From Neoechinorhynchus agilis (Eukaryota; Acanthocephala): 64,000 bases of DNA. Position 1 is the stretch's first letter; each line of letters begins with the position of its first letter. Shown one piece after another: positions 11,474-23,800 of the stretch. Below the pieces are notes generated by a model. It saw only the letters and a list, made by a program, of their open reading frames with translations, made no database searches and was not told where the DNA came from. The DNA lies in the NCBI GenBank assembly GCA_051530055.1, contig CM121342.1, positions 2,976,001-3,040,000 on the forward strand. The letters run 5' to 3'. The position numbers and the translations under genes were made by a program.

Positions 11474-12555
11474 TCAGTCACTAATACTATTACTTTCGCT
11501 GCGCTCTTCTTCATCAGTTTGGTCAATCTCTTCACTAAAACATGTTGATTTGAAAACGATTCTGTTTCCCAGGGGTTGAACCGGACGATAATTTCTCTCA
11601 ATAAAAAGGCCACTATCGCTGCTCTCTAAGCTTCGAAATGCGTCAATCTATGGTGTTAAAGTGTAAAATTAAGCAGACGATTTTAAAACTTACCCATTTA
11701 GATTTGACGCTGATAGGCTGTTCGTATACAATCCATTGAACGCATTCGGTGCACGGTGGAGTAGTGAGGGATCCGTTATAAACGAAGTATGACGAGTTCG
11801 CTACGGAATTGTGGAGAACTAATCTTTCTTAGAACGCCTTACCTGGAAATAATTTTCCAAGATTTAACGGACAAATAAACCCTGAAGAAGCATTTAAACC
11901 ATGAACTTCGCGTGCCTTGAATGCTAATCTTCTGAATGGTCGATTAATCACACTAGCATCTGCATCGATCTAAAAGTTCAGTCTTGAAAATTCGTTTATT
12001 TTTTAATCTACCTGGAAAAAGACTCCCAGGACGCATAATGCATTAGGGCTTCCGCTATTGACGGCGTCTTCAAAACAGTAAAAACTCGTCGCGTTCCAGT
12101 GGACAAAATGAATCTTTTTTTTAATTATGTAAATATGGTATTTAATAAATCAAAGGTTACTTCTCCATCAAATTGCCGGCCGTTCACTGTATGTTCAGAT
12201 CCAAACTCGCCAGGTGCACCCCAGTGTAAATGAAACTGTTTAAATTCGTAAACGGACTCTCCTAGCGGTCCACCAACAATCACTAAAGAAGGCTCGCAAC
12301 ATACGGTATGAATTAAAAGTTCTAACCCATCTCAGTTGGATCAATACATGAGATTTCCAATGAATGCCCATTATTAGTTGCGACAGCATCCGTACATCTC
12401 CCATAGTTTCTTACCAACCCATTTACGCTTTCGTCCAGAATAGCAGCATCCGTGTGAATGTCGATCGGTGATTGGCTGCAGTAAGCGCTAATTTCGGGAA
12501 ACATTGATGCCCATTGGTGGGGACCGTTATAGCTTTGATATCCCCAGTGAACCAT
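11474..12555 (-). CDS. Alpha-carbonic anhydrase, cytosolic type
   Basis: Reversible hydration of CO2 by a zinc enzyme. The start [15 protein letters not shown] at 12555 is the usual start of cytosolic alpha-CAs and is followed by the family motif [13 protein letters not shown] second exon gives FKQFHLHWG (zinc ligands corresponding to His94 and His96) and SEHTVNG (His119). Then come [12 protein letters not shown], the exon [14 protein letters not shown], the substrate-pocket signature [15 protein letters not shown], and the C-terminal [14 protein letters not shown]. The protein ends with an acidic Ser/Glu-rich tail (stop at 11474-11476). Introns are about 40-60 nt. No signal peptide is visible from the chosen start, so the location is cytosolic. 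All catalytic residues I can check are present. Exact edges of two 3' exons were not resolved. Confidence 0.88.
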
Positions 12556-13654
12556 TACCCTGTAAAATTAAGAAATAAACAATTGCGAATTCTTTACGCA
12601 CCTTTGAGGAATTAGAAGACGAGTACAGGATCATAGACAAGATTTTATCTCCACGATGTGCTGTGACGAATATGAGTAATAATTACCCACATACTTCATC
12701 CACCTCGTACCTTTACTCTACTAAGCATAAATGATATGAGTTTCGTTCGTTCTTCTTTTTTTGCGACAAGTCAATGGGTAAGAAATGAAAAGATGTTTGA
12801 TGATTTACACATAAGCCATAGATTTTTTTGCAAAAATGTTATCCATGGATTGTTTTTGATGAGGGCGAAATAAAGAAAATTATTTAATTTTCCTCTTCAG
12901 AATCTAGAAAGATAGGATGGTCAATGGTTGATAATTTTGCTCGTTGTTGGCAAACGTATAATGCTTCTCAATTTGTATTGCTTCGACAATTACTCGCTCA
13001 TACTGATCATTAGTATGATATAATGTTTTTGCATGATCGAAATCAATCGTATAATTCTCTGTGTGTGTCAAGCTACCGCCCTGCGATTTTCTCTGAATCG
13101 ATGATTGAAATTATTAGTTCAATTGCAAACTTGGGTGCCACAAAATCCGTAAATATGATTCCATTTCATTGAGCAATTTCTTCAACAGAATTTCAAATGA
13201 ATCTTCATAAATCAAAACTTTAAGTCTTTTAGAACAATCGACTCGCTTATTGATGCCTCCATCGCCTCACTCGTAAATTAGACACTCACATTCGTTACTT
13301 GAATGATGATTCTTAGGTTTCAACTAACCTTTGACGGCTGCCTATTAAAATTAAGAAATAAAAAACAACGTGTCGCTCTCAGACACATCTATTCGCGGAA
13401 TCCCCGTGTTCATGCAATGTTTTAGGATCCTGCAAAGTTTGCAATATGGTACGAATCTTGTTTTTAGGTTACAATGTCATTGGTCATTAATAAAGAATAT
13501 CTCCACAATTTTTTCTTTGATCAAACACCTTTTGCAAGTTGCATATTTCACATCTCTTATACAACATTCCACATGTTTCGAGGGATATCCTCAACTTCTG
13601 AGTATTCTATTGACAAGGGATTGAATCCTGTATATTTTGATCCCTAAACAAGAA
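12556..13654. other. Upstream of carbonic anhydrase; no gene seen
   Basis: A possible 5' exon ending ...TCAAAG|GTGCGT near 12.6 kb does not join in frame to the CA exon. Nothing else was recognised. Confidence 0.35.
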
Positions 13655-13836
13655 TTGTCTTCTGGCAAACCGGTTATTTTTAATTAAGTGTTAACATAAT
13701 CCCTTATTCGGCTTTTTTTCCTTAAAGGCACACAGCCAACCGATATCTTGCATTAGGGTGTAAGATATCAAGGAAAAAGCAGAGTAAGGGATTATGTAAA
13801 GACCTAATTAAACAATAACCAGCTTGTCAGATGACA
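13655..13836. mobile_element. MITE family B (long terminal inverted repeats)
   Basis: A 182-bp element with imperfect inverted repeats of about 68 bp. The left arm runs TTGTCTTCTGGCAAACCGG...CATAATCCCTTATTCGGC, and the right arm is its complement ending GCTTGTCAGATGACAA. A related copy lies at 26.60-26.87 kb inside the hAT element in CDC23. No coding capacity; a non-autonomous DNA transposon. The superfamily is not clear from the ends. Confidence 0.75.
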
Positions 13837-14540
13837 AAAAGAGAATTCAATACTTATGCAAGGTTTAAATCTGGCTGGGTTTGTACATTCCGTAATTATT
13901 TCGAGGTTATCTAGTGAACTTGAGTCATAAATCTGTGTTGTTATTTAGGTCGCCTGTCGAAAGCCGATGGAGATCGCCTTAAAGAGAAGAAAGTATATAT
14001 TTCGACACTGATTGAATCACAATCTAAAATAAAGAGGAATTTGTCACAAACACACGCTAAATGATTGCTTTCGTTTTGACTCGGGAACCCGGGATCGTCC
14101 ATCCCGTAAGCGAAGACCAGCCTGGGTGCATTTAGGCCAATTTTCCTTGTTCCATCGTGTTGGCCATTTCAATGTGCGCATATCGACTCTTTTTCAGAAG
14201 TCGATGGGATTTTCTTTGTTCCTTGCAGAGGACGTCGGTCTTGTCGAATCCGATGGAGTGTTTGGTCCGGGCGTAGTATTTGTATTTTCCCCTCAGCCGT
14301 ATAGTTAAACAACTCATTGTTTCACCACGCAAAGGCCATCTCGCAGTCGTTGCAAGGCATGCGGTATACTAGATCCGAACTAGCTTTTAGCTGAGGCTTT
14401 CGTTTAAAGATACATCCGTTAAATCTGTCCTGCGTTTCAGATTAGAGGCAAAAATTATCAACGAATTTATCAGGGCTTTAAAAGGGGTAACATAATACAA
14501 CCAAAAGGGACGAAATACCTGAGTCCCGCATAACCGCGTA
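13837..14540. other. Intergenic, no gene seen
   Basis: Short frames on both strands without family resemblance. About 14.52-14.60 kb repeats the inner module of the 26.7-kb MITE (blocks CATAACCGCG and CAATCACTTAGACTGATTC). Confidence 0.4.
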
Positions 14541-14574
14541 TTGTTCAGGGTATCAAGTGATTCAATCACTTAGA

Positions 14575-14860
14575 CTGATTCTAGATATCTTTTATTTATA
14601 TATTTATCCTAAATCGCATACACTCATGGCATCATTGCATGTCTTTTTGGGAGCCTCTCGGCTACTAATTCAGGCACTTGGGAAGCGCTCAGCCGCACTC
14701 GAAGGGACAGAGCCAACCCTCCTCTGGGGCCAATGGGCGATCTCAAAACTGATCTCTACCCTTCCAGTAACCTCACAACCCCCGTGGAATCCAGCGACCA
14801 TTGGATTTGAACCATCGACATATCGAGCGCATTATGAACGTGCACCACTGGGCCCCAATT
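14575..14860 (-). mobile_element. Second tRNA-derived SINE (minus strand)
   Basis: On the minus strand a perfect B box GGTTCAAATCC (plus coordinates 14803-14813) follows an A-box-like TGGTGCACGTT (14838-14848) at tRNA spacing. A unique body of about 180 bp follows, then an AT-rich tail (TAAATATATAAATAAAAG). The sequence differs from the 4.3-kb SINE, so at least two SINE families exist here. Confidence 0.6.
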
Positions 14861-15467
14861 CAAAATATCAGTTAAGAAGGTTAACAAAGATTCGTGTTCT
14901 GATTTAAGCTGCAGATGACGTCATCCAAAAAATTGATTTCTTTAATTTAGCGCTATGTATACGGAAGAAACATAATAATTTATAAAAATGACACTAGAAA
15001 TCTGAGCCGTTCGATTTGTTTAATATCGATTGGTCGTGATAGTTCTTATACTTTTACTTGATTATTTTACGCTACTTTTTAGTTGTTGGCTGTATACGCT
15101 TGTGATCCACATTTAATCGACATTTCGCTTTATTTGCACAGTGCAGACTTAGAAAAGCAACGGTTTTTCTCATTATTTTATCAAATAATGCGAGTGCAGG
15201 AATCAACGCTTAGTTTATCGTTCACAAACGTATTCAATCGTCGATGAAAAAATCGGATTCTAATACGATCATTTCTTGGTTGTTACACTGAAGACGACTA
15301 TTTGAATTTGCGACGACGAATAATTTGGTGGAAAGAGTTATATTTAAGAATTAAATTCGACCAATCACACAATGAAACGTTGAAAGCTTAAAATTAAAAG
15401 GTTTAAAATAAACCAATCGCACGGCAGCATTTTCTAGAAAACGACTTTGGATTCTTAACGAAAAACA
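14861..15467. other. Intergenic upstream of METTL5
   Basis: AT-rich, no recognised feature. Confidence 0.4.
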
Positions 15468-16218
15468 ATGAAGTTGCGGCAGTTAGAAAGTAAACTTCAG
15501 AATGTTCAATTATTCGACTCGTGTAGCAGTCGTAAATTGGAACAATACTCCACTCCTCCTGATTTGGCAGGTTTTCACCCCTTCACACATAACCACATTC
15601 GATGTGATCAATAGCCCGATTGCTGCATTCCATACGGGAGACGGATTTACGAGAATCGGACACTATTGCTGATTTTGGTTGTGGGACTGGAATACTAGGA
15701 ATCGGCTTAGGTCTTCTAGGAGCTAAATATATTGTGGGATTCGATATTTGTCCATTCGCGTTGGAACAAGCAAAGACGAACGCCTATAACGTATTGGACG
15801 ATCAAGATGTCTGTATCGATTTTGTTCTTTGTGATTTAACTTGCGGATTGCGTGGATCTTTTGACTTAATTGTGATGAATCCTCCTTTCGGCACTTACAG
15901 CCCTGCAAATGGCGTAGATTTGGCGTTTTTAAAAGAAGCTCTAAGATGTTCTCGGAGTTCCGTTTATTCTTTCCACAAGACCTCGACGAGGAAGGTGAGA
16001 TCCTCATCCATTCTTTGTTCAAAAACATTAAAATTTAGTTCGTAGTCCAAAAGGGATACGAGTTCGGCTCCGTGAACGTCGAACCGATAGCTACTCTGGA
16101 GTTCCCAATCGAGAAAATCAACAGATACAAAAAACGACGAGGAAACGAACTACATAATTACCCACTAAAACTCATAGAAGTCGACGTTATCCGATTCGTA
16201 AAGAAAAATGACGATTAA
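15468..16218 (+). CDS. METTL5: METTL5, 18S rRNA N6-adenosine methyltransferase
   Basis: Three exons: 15468-15570, 15615-15994 and 16039-16218, with two 44-nt GT-AG introns. The joined frame is 663 nt, 220 residues, against about 209 for human. The start MKLRQLESKLQ matches the family N-terminus. The SAM-binding motif I is DFGCGTGILGIGLGLLGA, followed by an acidic motif (GFDIC), and the catalytic N6-adenine motif NPPFGT is intact. The HKTSTRK and C-terminal VDVIRF segments are also family-typical. METTL5 with its partner TRMT112 makes the single m6A in the 18S rRNA decoding region. The second intron begins GTGAGATCC and ends AAATTTAG. Complete and apparently functional. Confidence 0.95.
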
Positions 16219-16439
16219 GTCGTGTGGTGAAAGCATTATAACATTCTGTATTTACGTTTGTTCCTTAAAGACAAAATCCCACAGATCAATGGTTCCCAAC
16301 GATAATCATGGTATCCACAAAAACCCTCCCCTGATTAGAGTTTTTAGCATGTATTTGAAAATGCTTCCACCAATCAAATATTTTCAACTTTATATTCAAC
16401 CGTCGTTATCGGCCGTAAACATTCTAGCTTCTTTTATCT

Positions 16440-17190
16440 CATCTACTCGATGATCCACATTTGACTTCTGCAGAGCCTGTATGCTTCGAAAGAGTGCATT
16501 TCATTGAAGATGACACGAATCAAATGATTTACTCCTTTATGAGTAAGAAGGTTGGAATTCGTCTATACAATACTAAAGGAATCGCTCTCAGAAGCACATT
16601 CAAGAAGAAGGGTAAAATTGAGCCGACTAATGGGATCAATAGAATGCACTGTGAACAGTTTGATAAAGTCTAAATAGGAGAAACGACACAGGACATCAAG
16701 AAGAGGGTCGCTCAACATAAGCAAGCCTGCAGTCGATTTGAGCATTCGTCGGCAATCTCTAATCAAGAGACATGTAAGCATCGATCGGATTTTGGTGGCA
16801 CCAACTTTATAGAAATAGAGCAAAACTTAAAAAGAAGGCTTCTTTTGGAAGCCTTACACATCGCTGTGTCCAACACAATGGAAGGAAATAAAGCTAATTT
16901 TAGCTTGAAACTTCCCCCCAGAGACGTGTTAAAAATCAATACTAAAATCATGGAAAAACATAGTATAGCGCAGGGGTTCGAGCTGATAATTGGCCCGAAC
17001 TTCGGATCTGGCAATCCCGCGTACTCGAGCTTAAAACCTTAAGGTGAAAAACGTATTTTTAGATGATTGATGAGACGAGGTTATCTCGCGAAATATCTCC
17101 AATAAATCAAATATGCTATTACCGGGGGAATATGTTCACCAAAATTATAATTTGGCTAACCCGAAGGATTTTTCTATCGATGATATACGT
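16440..17190 (+). mobile_element. Penelope-like retroelement remnant (GIY-YIG endonuclease end)
   Basis: The + strand carries the C-terminal part of a Penelope-like ORF. The run THFKK-type basic linker, then NRMHCEQFDKV, IGETTQDIKKRVAQHKQAC, HSSAISNQ and LLLEALHIAVSNTME corresponds to the PLE pattern VYKIPC..C.KVYIGET.R.L..R..EHK, SA..EH and EA..I...NTM. This is the GIY-YIG nuclease domain that follows the reverse transcriptase in PLEs. No reverse-transcriptase part is present, and the reading frame is no longer intact. The 3' tail 17065-17190 is shared with the hairpin at 9.9-10.1 kb. A dead 5'-truncated copy. PLEs carry no capsid. Confidence 0.75.
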
Positions 17191-17582
17191 AAATGTTCTA
17201 TAAGTTGATAATCCTCTGTGGTAGGACTAAAAACAACCTTTCCGAAACGCTTACCGAAGAGCGACAATGATTTGTATAATCTGATATTGAGGCTAGAATT
17301 CTGATTGGTCCGACATTGAGGGAAATTTTCACAAAACCGGACAGTTAGGAGACATCTAAGTTCTTCGTTTTTCCGATATGAAAGGTATTTCTTTACATTC
17401 TTCTGTGCGAATGTAAATGTCTCCACATTGTCTTCTTGGCTTGGCAAACTTCTTCATTTTTACTCGTCTTCATGGTTTAGACTCGCGAATGGGTCAACAG
17501 TTTGAAGAGTTTTCCCCCTTCAATATTACGGCCCTTATAAAGAAAATTGTGTCTCTTTTAGACTCCTCAATACCATCTAAGA
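17191..17582. other. Upstream region of DARS1
   Basis: Short opposing frames (minus strand 17447-17145 starting MPSQEDNVETFTFAQKN) have no family resemblance and partly overlap the PLE tail. Confidence 0.35.
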
Positions 17583-19459
17583 ATGGATCCGGATGTTCTA
17601 GCTGAGGATTTGACGCAAAAACTCGTCCTAAGCTCAGAAGGCGCTCCATTGGTCTACGATTTGAACACAATCTCATCAGCTGTCAAGTTTGACACGATTT
17701 ATTCTCTTATAAGGGACATATCGACTCTTTCGACGATAGATGTCGGGAAACCAATCTTAACCCGCGCTCGGATTCACACGAGTCGTCTTAAAGGAAAACA
17801 ATGCTTCTTAGTTCTTCGAGTAAAATTCGCAACTTGTCAAGCTGTTTGCAGTGTCCAACCGGAAAAGATATCAAAGCAATGTCTTCAGTTCCTCGCTAAA
17901 GTCCCTCGAGAAAGTGTAGTGGATGTTTATGCCACAGTACAAGCTACTCCCTTTAAAGTCAGCGGTTGCTCTCTTCAAGAAATTGAACTCCATATAAAAC
18001 GTGTTCTCGTGATCAGTAGATCGGATTCTATCCTTCCTATGCAAGTGGACGATGCAATGAGACCTCTTGCTGCTGATCAGACGCTGGCTCACGTCAATCA
18101 GGATACCCGTTTGGACAATAGGATCATCGATTTGCGTACGCCTGCTAATCAAGCCATTTATGCCATCGAAGCTGGAATTGTAAGGCTGTTCAGAGAACAA
18201 TTTGATCTTTACGGCTTCACCGAGATATTCACGCCAAAGATCATCGGAGCAGCCAGCGAAGGCGGCGCTAATGTGTTCCGCGTTTCGTACTTCAAAACCG
18301 ATGCTTTTCTTGCTCAGAGTCCTCAACTCTACAAACAAATGGCAATCGCGGGCGACTTTGAACGAGTGTATACAATTGGAGCCGTATTCCGTGCTGAAGA
18401 ATCGTTCACTCACCGACACTTGACTGAATTCACTGGGGTTGATTGTGAAATGGCGTTCATGTATCATTATCATGAAGCTTTGCAAGTTTATGGAAAGATG
18501 TTCCTTGGACTCCTTTCAGCAATTGAACGCAAATATCAAAAGGAATTACAGATAATCTCGCAACAGTATCCATTTGAACCTTTTAGTCGGTTGTTTGGCC
18601 GTACTGATTTTTTGCATCGATTTGGCTTATTGTATGCTACAAAGCATTTCGACAAACGATCTTAAGTCCACGTTTTTCATGTAGATTTCTCGACTAATGT
18701 TGCCTTATATTTCCGATTACTGCTTTTTGTTACAAAATTAAATTTTATATGGGAGTTACATACCTCCCAAAAAAATCATTTGAGTTTTTGCTATTAAATT
18801 TTTTATGTAAAATAATGATTTACGAACATGGTGAATTAAAGAGATAAAAAAGACCATAGGACCCGGGTTTATACTTGCGAAATACGTTAACTTTTATGCC
18901 TATGGTGATTTTAAATCAATTAAATACTTTCTAACACATGCGTTAAACAACCAATGAACTGTCTAAGGAAAGTGATGGACCTCTTATAATTTGTTATGAC
19001 GAGGGAATAAGAATGTTGAAGGAAGACGGTGTGGATGTTGAATTCGGCGACGATCTCTCATGCACAAATGAAAAACACTTAGGAAATTTGATAAAGAAAA
19101 AATTCAACACCGATTTCTATATCCTCGACAAGTATCCACTTTCACTTCGTCCATTCTACACAATGCCCGATCCGAACGATGACCGACTCTCTAACTCATA
19201 TGATATGTTCATACGCGGCGAAGAAATCGTCTCAGGTGCACAGCGTATTCATGATCCACAATTACTCCGAAAACGAATCGAAGCGAACGGAATCGACCCA
19301 GAGAAATTGCGCGATTATATTGATGCATTTAGGTATGGATGTAGTCCACATGCCGGGGTCGGAATCGGCCTGGAACGAGTTGTCATGCTTTATCTCGGAC
19401 TCGGAAATATTCGGTATACGTCGCTCTTCCCGCGTGATCCAAAGAGACTTCATCCTTGA
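17583..19459 (+). CDS. DARS1: Cytosolic aspartyl-tRNA synthetase
   Basis: Class IIb synthetase that charges tRNA-Asp. Two exons, 17583-18589 and 18973-19459, give 1494 nt (497 residues; human about 501). The N-terminal OB-fold anticodon domain shows [19 protein letters not shown]. Class II motif 1 lies around [21 protein letters not shown]. Motif 2 is [20 protein letters not shown]. Motif 3 is [18 protein letters not shown]. The C-terminus [10 protein letters not shown] is the eukaryotic cytosolic form. The in-frame stop at 18663-18665 lies in an intron: donor TCG|GTTGTTTG and acceptor GGAAAG|TGATGG keep phase and join FEPFSR to [10 protein letters not shown], one residue shorter than human there. 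At 383 nt this intron is far longer than the roughly 45-nt norm. The 3' end is immediately followed by the 318-bp tandem array. Confidence 0.95.
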
Positions 19460-19490
19460 ATAAACGGCTTAGAATAATACATAGAATCTT

Positions 19491-22400
19491 GTCTTTCTTC
19501 GGTAAGTCCAAAAGCAATCGACATTTTTTAATTTTTTTGAAGCTCGGCTACTTTCTGGTTTTATTTTCTAACGACCTATTTGTGTAGGATGCTGTTAAAA
19601 TTTACTTTTGATTAACATTTGATCGACTGAAGTTAAACTCAATGATTTCGTTCGATGATGACAAACACAGACCTGTACTGAACATGATTTCTTCAGTGAG
19701 TCTGAGAACCGTTCATCAAAATTGTCCGGCATTCGTAGCGGCTAATCTCAACAAAAATTAGTCTGTGTTATTATCCGGACTATAAAAAGTTATTGCTTCT
19801 TAATCTCGTCTTTTTATGCAAGTCCAAAAGCAATCGACATTTTTTAACTTTTTGAAGCTCGGCTACTTTCTGGTTTTATTTTCTAACGACCTATTCGTGT
19901 AGGATGCTGTTTTACTTTTGATTAACATTTGATCGACTGAGGTTAAACTCAATTATTTCGTTCGATGATGACAAACACAGACCTGTACTGAACATGATTT
20001 CTTCAGTGAGTCTGAGAACCGTTCATCAAAATTGTCCGGCATTCGTAGCGGCTAATCTCAACCAAAAGTTAGTCTGTGTTATTATCCGGACTATAAAAAG
20101 TTATTGCTTCTCAATCTTGTCTTTCTTCGGCAAGTCCAAAAGCAATCGACATTTTTTAACTTTTTTGAAGCTCGGCTACTTTCTGGTTTTATTTTCTAAC
20201 GACCTATTCGTGTAGGATGCTGTTAAAATTTACTTTTGATTAACATTTGATCGACTGAGGTTAAACTCAATTATTTCGTTCGATGATGACAAACACAGAC
20301 CTGTACTGAACATGATTTCTTCAGTGAGTCTGAGAACCGTTCATCAAAATTGTCCGGCATTCGTAGCGGCTAATCTCAACCAAAAGTTAGTCTGTGTTAT
20401 TATCCGGACTATAAAAAGTTATTGCTTCTTAATCTCGTCTTTTTTATGACAAGTCCAAAAGCAATCGACATTTTTTAATTTTTTTGAAGCTCGGCTACTT
20501 TCTAGTTTTATTTTCTAACGACCTATTCGTGTAGGATGCTGTTAAAATTTACTTTTGATTAACATTTGATCGACTGAGGTTAAACTCAATGATTTCGTTC
20601 GATGATGACAAACACAGACCTGTACTGAACATGATTTCTTCAGTGAGTCTGAGAACCGTTCATCAAAATTGTCCGGCATTCGTAGCGGCTAATCTCAACC
20701 AAAAGTTAGTCTGTGTTATTATCCGGACTATAAAAAGTTATTGCTTCTCAATCTTGTCTTTCTTCGGCAAGTCCAAAAGCAATCGACATTTTTTAATTTT
20801 TGAAGCTCGGCTACTTTCTGGTTTTATTTTCTAACGACCTATTCGTGTAGGATGCTGTTAAAATTTACTTTTGATTAACATTTGATCGACTGAGGTTAAA
20901 CTCAATTATTTCGTTCGATGATGACAAACACAGACCTGTACTGAACATGATTTCTTCAGTGAGTCTGAGAACCGTTCATCAAAATTGTCCGGCATTCGTA
21001 GCGGCTAATCTCAACCAAAAGTTAGTCTGTGTTATTATCCGGACTATAAAAAGTTATTGCTTCTCAATCTTGTCTTTCTTCGGCAAGTCCAAAAGCAATC
21101 GACATTTTTTAATCTTTTTTGAAGCTCGGCTACTTTCTAGTTTTATTTTCTAACGACCTATTCGTGTAGGATGCTGTTAAAATTTACTTTTGATTAACAT
21201 TTGATCGACTGAGGTTAAACTCAATTATTTCGTTCGATGATGACAAACACAGACCTGTACTGAACATGATTTCTTCAGTGAGTCTGAGAACCGTTCATCA
21301 AAATTGTCCGGCATTCGTAGCGGCTAATCTCAACCAAAAGTTAGTCTGTGTTATTATCCGGACTATAAAAAGTTATTGCTTCTCAATCTTGTCTTTCTTC
21401 GGCAAGTCCAAAAGCAATCGACATTTTTTAATTTTTTTGAAGCTCGGCTACTTTCTAGTTTTATTTTCTAACGACCTATTCGTGTAGGATGCTGTTAAAA
21501 TTTACTTTTGATTAACATTTGATCGACTGAGGTTAAACTCAATTATTTCGTTCGATGGTGACAAACACAGACCTGTACTGAACATGATTTCTTCAGTGAG
21601 TCTGAGAACCGTTCATCAAAATTGTCCGGCATTCGTAGCGGCTAATCTCAACCAAAAGTTAGTCTGTGTTATTATCCGGACTATAAAAAGTTATTGCTTC
21701 TCAATCTTGTCTTTCTTCGGCAAGTCCAAAAGCAATCGACATTTTTTAATTTTTTTGAAGCTCGGCTACTTTCTGGTTTTATTTTCTAACGACCTATTCG
21801 TGTAGGATGCTGTTAAAATTTACTTTTGATTAACATTTGATCGACTGAGGTTAAACTCAATTATTTCGTTCGATGATGACAAACACAGACCTGTACTGAA
21901 CATGATTTCTTCAGTGAGTCTGAGAACCGTTCATCAAAATTGTCCGGCATTCGTAGCGGCTAATCTCAACCAAAAGTTAGTCTGTGCACAGAACCGTTCA
22001 TCTTCCATTAGCGGCTAACTCAACAAAATGTTATTATCCGGACTATAAAAAGTTATTGCTTCTTAATCTCGTCTTTTTTATGACAAGTCCAAAAGCAATC
22101 GACATTTTTTAATTTTTTTGAAGCTCGGCTACTTTCTAGTTTTATTTTCTAACGACCTATTCGTGTAGGATGCTGTTAAAATTTACTTTTGATTAACATT
22201 TGATCGACTGAGGTTAAACTCAATGATTTCGTTCGATGATGACAAACACAGACCTGCTGAACATGATTTCTTCAGTGAGTCTGAGAACCGTTCATCAAAA
22301 TTGTCCGGCATTCGTAGCGGCTAATCCAACAAAAAGAGCTGTGTTATATCCGACTATAAAAAGTTATTATCTCTTTTTTAGCCAAAGCAATGACTTTTTA

Positions 22401-23592
22401 ATTTTTTTGAAGCTCGGCTACTTTCTAGTTTTATTTTCTAACGACCTATTCGTGTAGGATGCTGTTAAAATTTACTTTTGATTAACATTTGATCGACTGA
22501 GGTTAAACTCAATTATTTCGTTCGATGGTGACAAACACAGACCTGTACTGAACATGATTTCTTCAGTGAGTCTGAGAACCGTTCATCAAAATTGTCCGGC
22601 ATTCGTAGCGGCTAATCTCAACCAAAAAGTTAGTCTGTGTTATTATCCGGACTATAAAAAGTTATTGCTTCTCAATCTTGTCTTTCTTCGGCAAGTCCAA
22701 AAGCAATCGACATTTTTTAACTTTTTTGAAGCTCGGCTACTTTCGGTTTTATTTTCTAACGACCTATTCGTGTAGGATGCTGTTAAAATTTACTTTTGAT
22801 TAACATTTGATCGACTGAGGTTAAACTCAATGATTTCGTTCGATGATGACAAACACAGACCTGTACTGAACATGATTTCTTCAGTGAGTCTGAGAACCGT
22901 TCATCAAAATTGTCCGGCATTCGTAGCGGCTAATCTCAACAAAAAGTTAGTCTGTGTTATTATCCGGACTATAAAAAGTTATTGCTTCTTAATCTTGTCT
23001 TTTTTCGGCAAGTCCAAAAGCAATCGACATTTTTTAACTTTTTTGAAGCTCGGCTACTTTCTAGTTTTATTTTCTAACGACCTATTCGTGTAGGATGCTG
23101 AAAATTATTTGATTCATTTGAGATGAGTAAACTCAATTATTTCGTTCGATGTGAAACACAGACCTGTACTGAACATGATTTCTTCAGTGAGTCTGAGAAC
23201 CGTTCATCAAAATTGTCCGGCATTCGTAGCGGCTAATCTCAACCAAAAGTTAGTCTGTGTTATTATCCGGACTATAAAAAGTTATTGCTTCTTAATCTCG
23301 TCTTTTTTATGACAAGTCCAAAGCAATCGACATTTTTTAATTTTTTTGAAGCTTGGCTACTTTCTAGTTTTATTTTCTAACGACCTATTCGTGTAGGATG
23401 CTGTTAAAATTTACTTTTGATTAACATTTGATCGACTGAGGTTAAACTCAATGATTTCGTTCGATGATGACAAACACAGACCTGTACTGAACATGATTTC
23501 TTCAGTGAGTCTGTGAACCGTTCATCAAAATTGTCCGGCATTCGTAGCGGCTAATCTCAACCAAAAGTTAGTCTGTGTTATTATCCGGACTA
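19491..23592. repeat. Tandem array, about 318-bp unit, 13 copies
   Basis: The core AACATGATTTCTTCAGTGAG occurs 13 times, starting at 19681, 19991, 20309, 20628, 20944, 21263, 21581, 21899, 22260, 22551, 22869, 23172 and 23490, so the modal period is 318. Units are nearly identical except for a rearranged, degraded zone at about 21.97-22.40 kb and another at about 23.1 kb. The unit length is a multiple of three, and most copies keep a 73-codon frame beginning MISSVSLRTVHQNCPAF, but the frame has no resemblance to a protein family. The array fills the space between the convergent genes DARS1 and CDC23. It may be satellite DNA; assembly copy number could be collapsed. Confidence 0.95.
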
Positions 23593-23800
23593 GGAAAATT
23601 TGTCGGTTGTTTTCTTTTTTATGTATTGTCTTATGAAAAAGCTTTTCAGTGGTTAAAAAAGTGGAAAAATCGGAACGGGCAATGTCTTTGATTTGCGTTG
23701 TGTTATTCGCTTTTTGATTTTTCGATTTAAGAAATGCTTTCACGTTTTGTGTTCCCATTTTCATTCCCTATCGCACTTCTTTTGCAAAGATAGCTCGTTT

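Noticed and set aside
15995-16045. Frameshift at the METTL5 C-terminus
   Set aside because: A 44-nt GT-AG intron restores the family C-terminus ending VDVIRF.
18663-18665. DARS1 as a pseudogene because of an in-frame stop
   Set aside because: The stop lies in a GT-AG interval whose removal keeps phase and motif order through class II motif 3.
19994-23093. A family of 73-residue proteins in the 318-bp array
   Set aside because: The frame repeats only because the unit is a multiple of three and nearly identical; there is no protein resemblance and no independent support for translation.
19491-23592. CRISPR-like array
   Set aside because: Units are 318-bp direct tandem copies without short repeats and unique spacers, in an intron-bearing animal genome.
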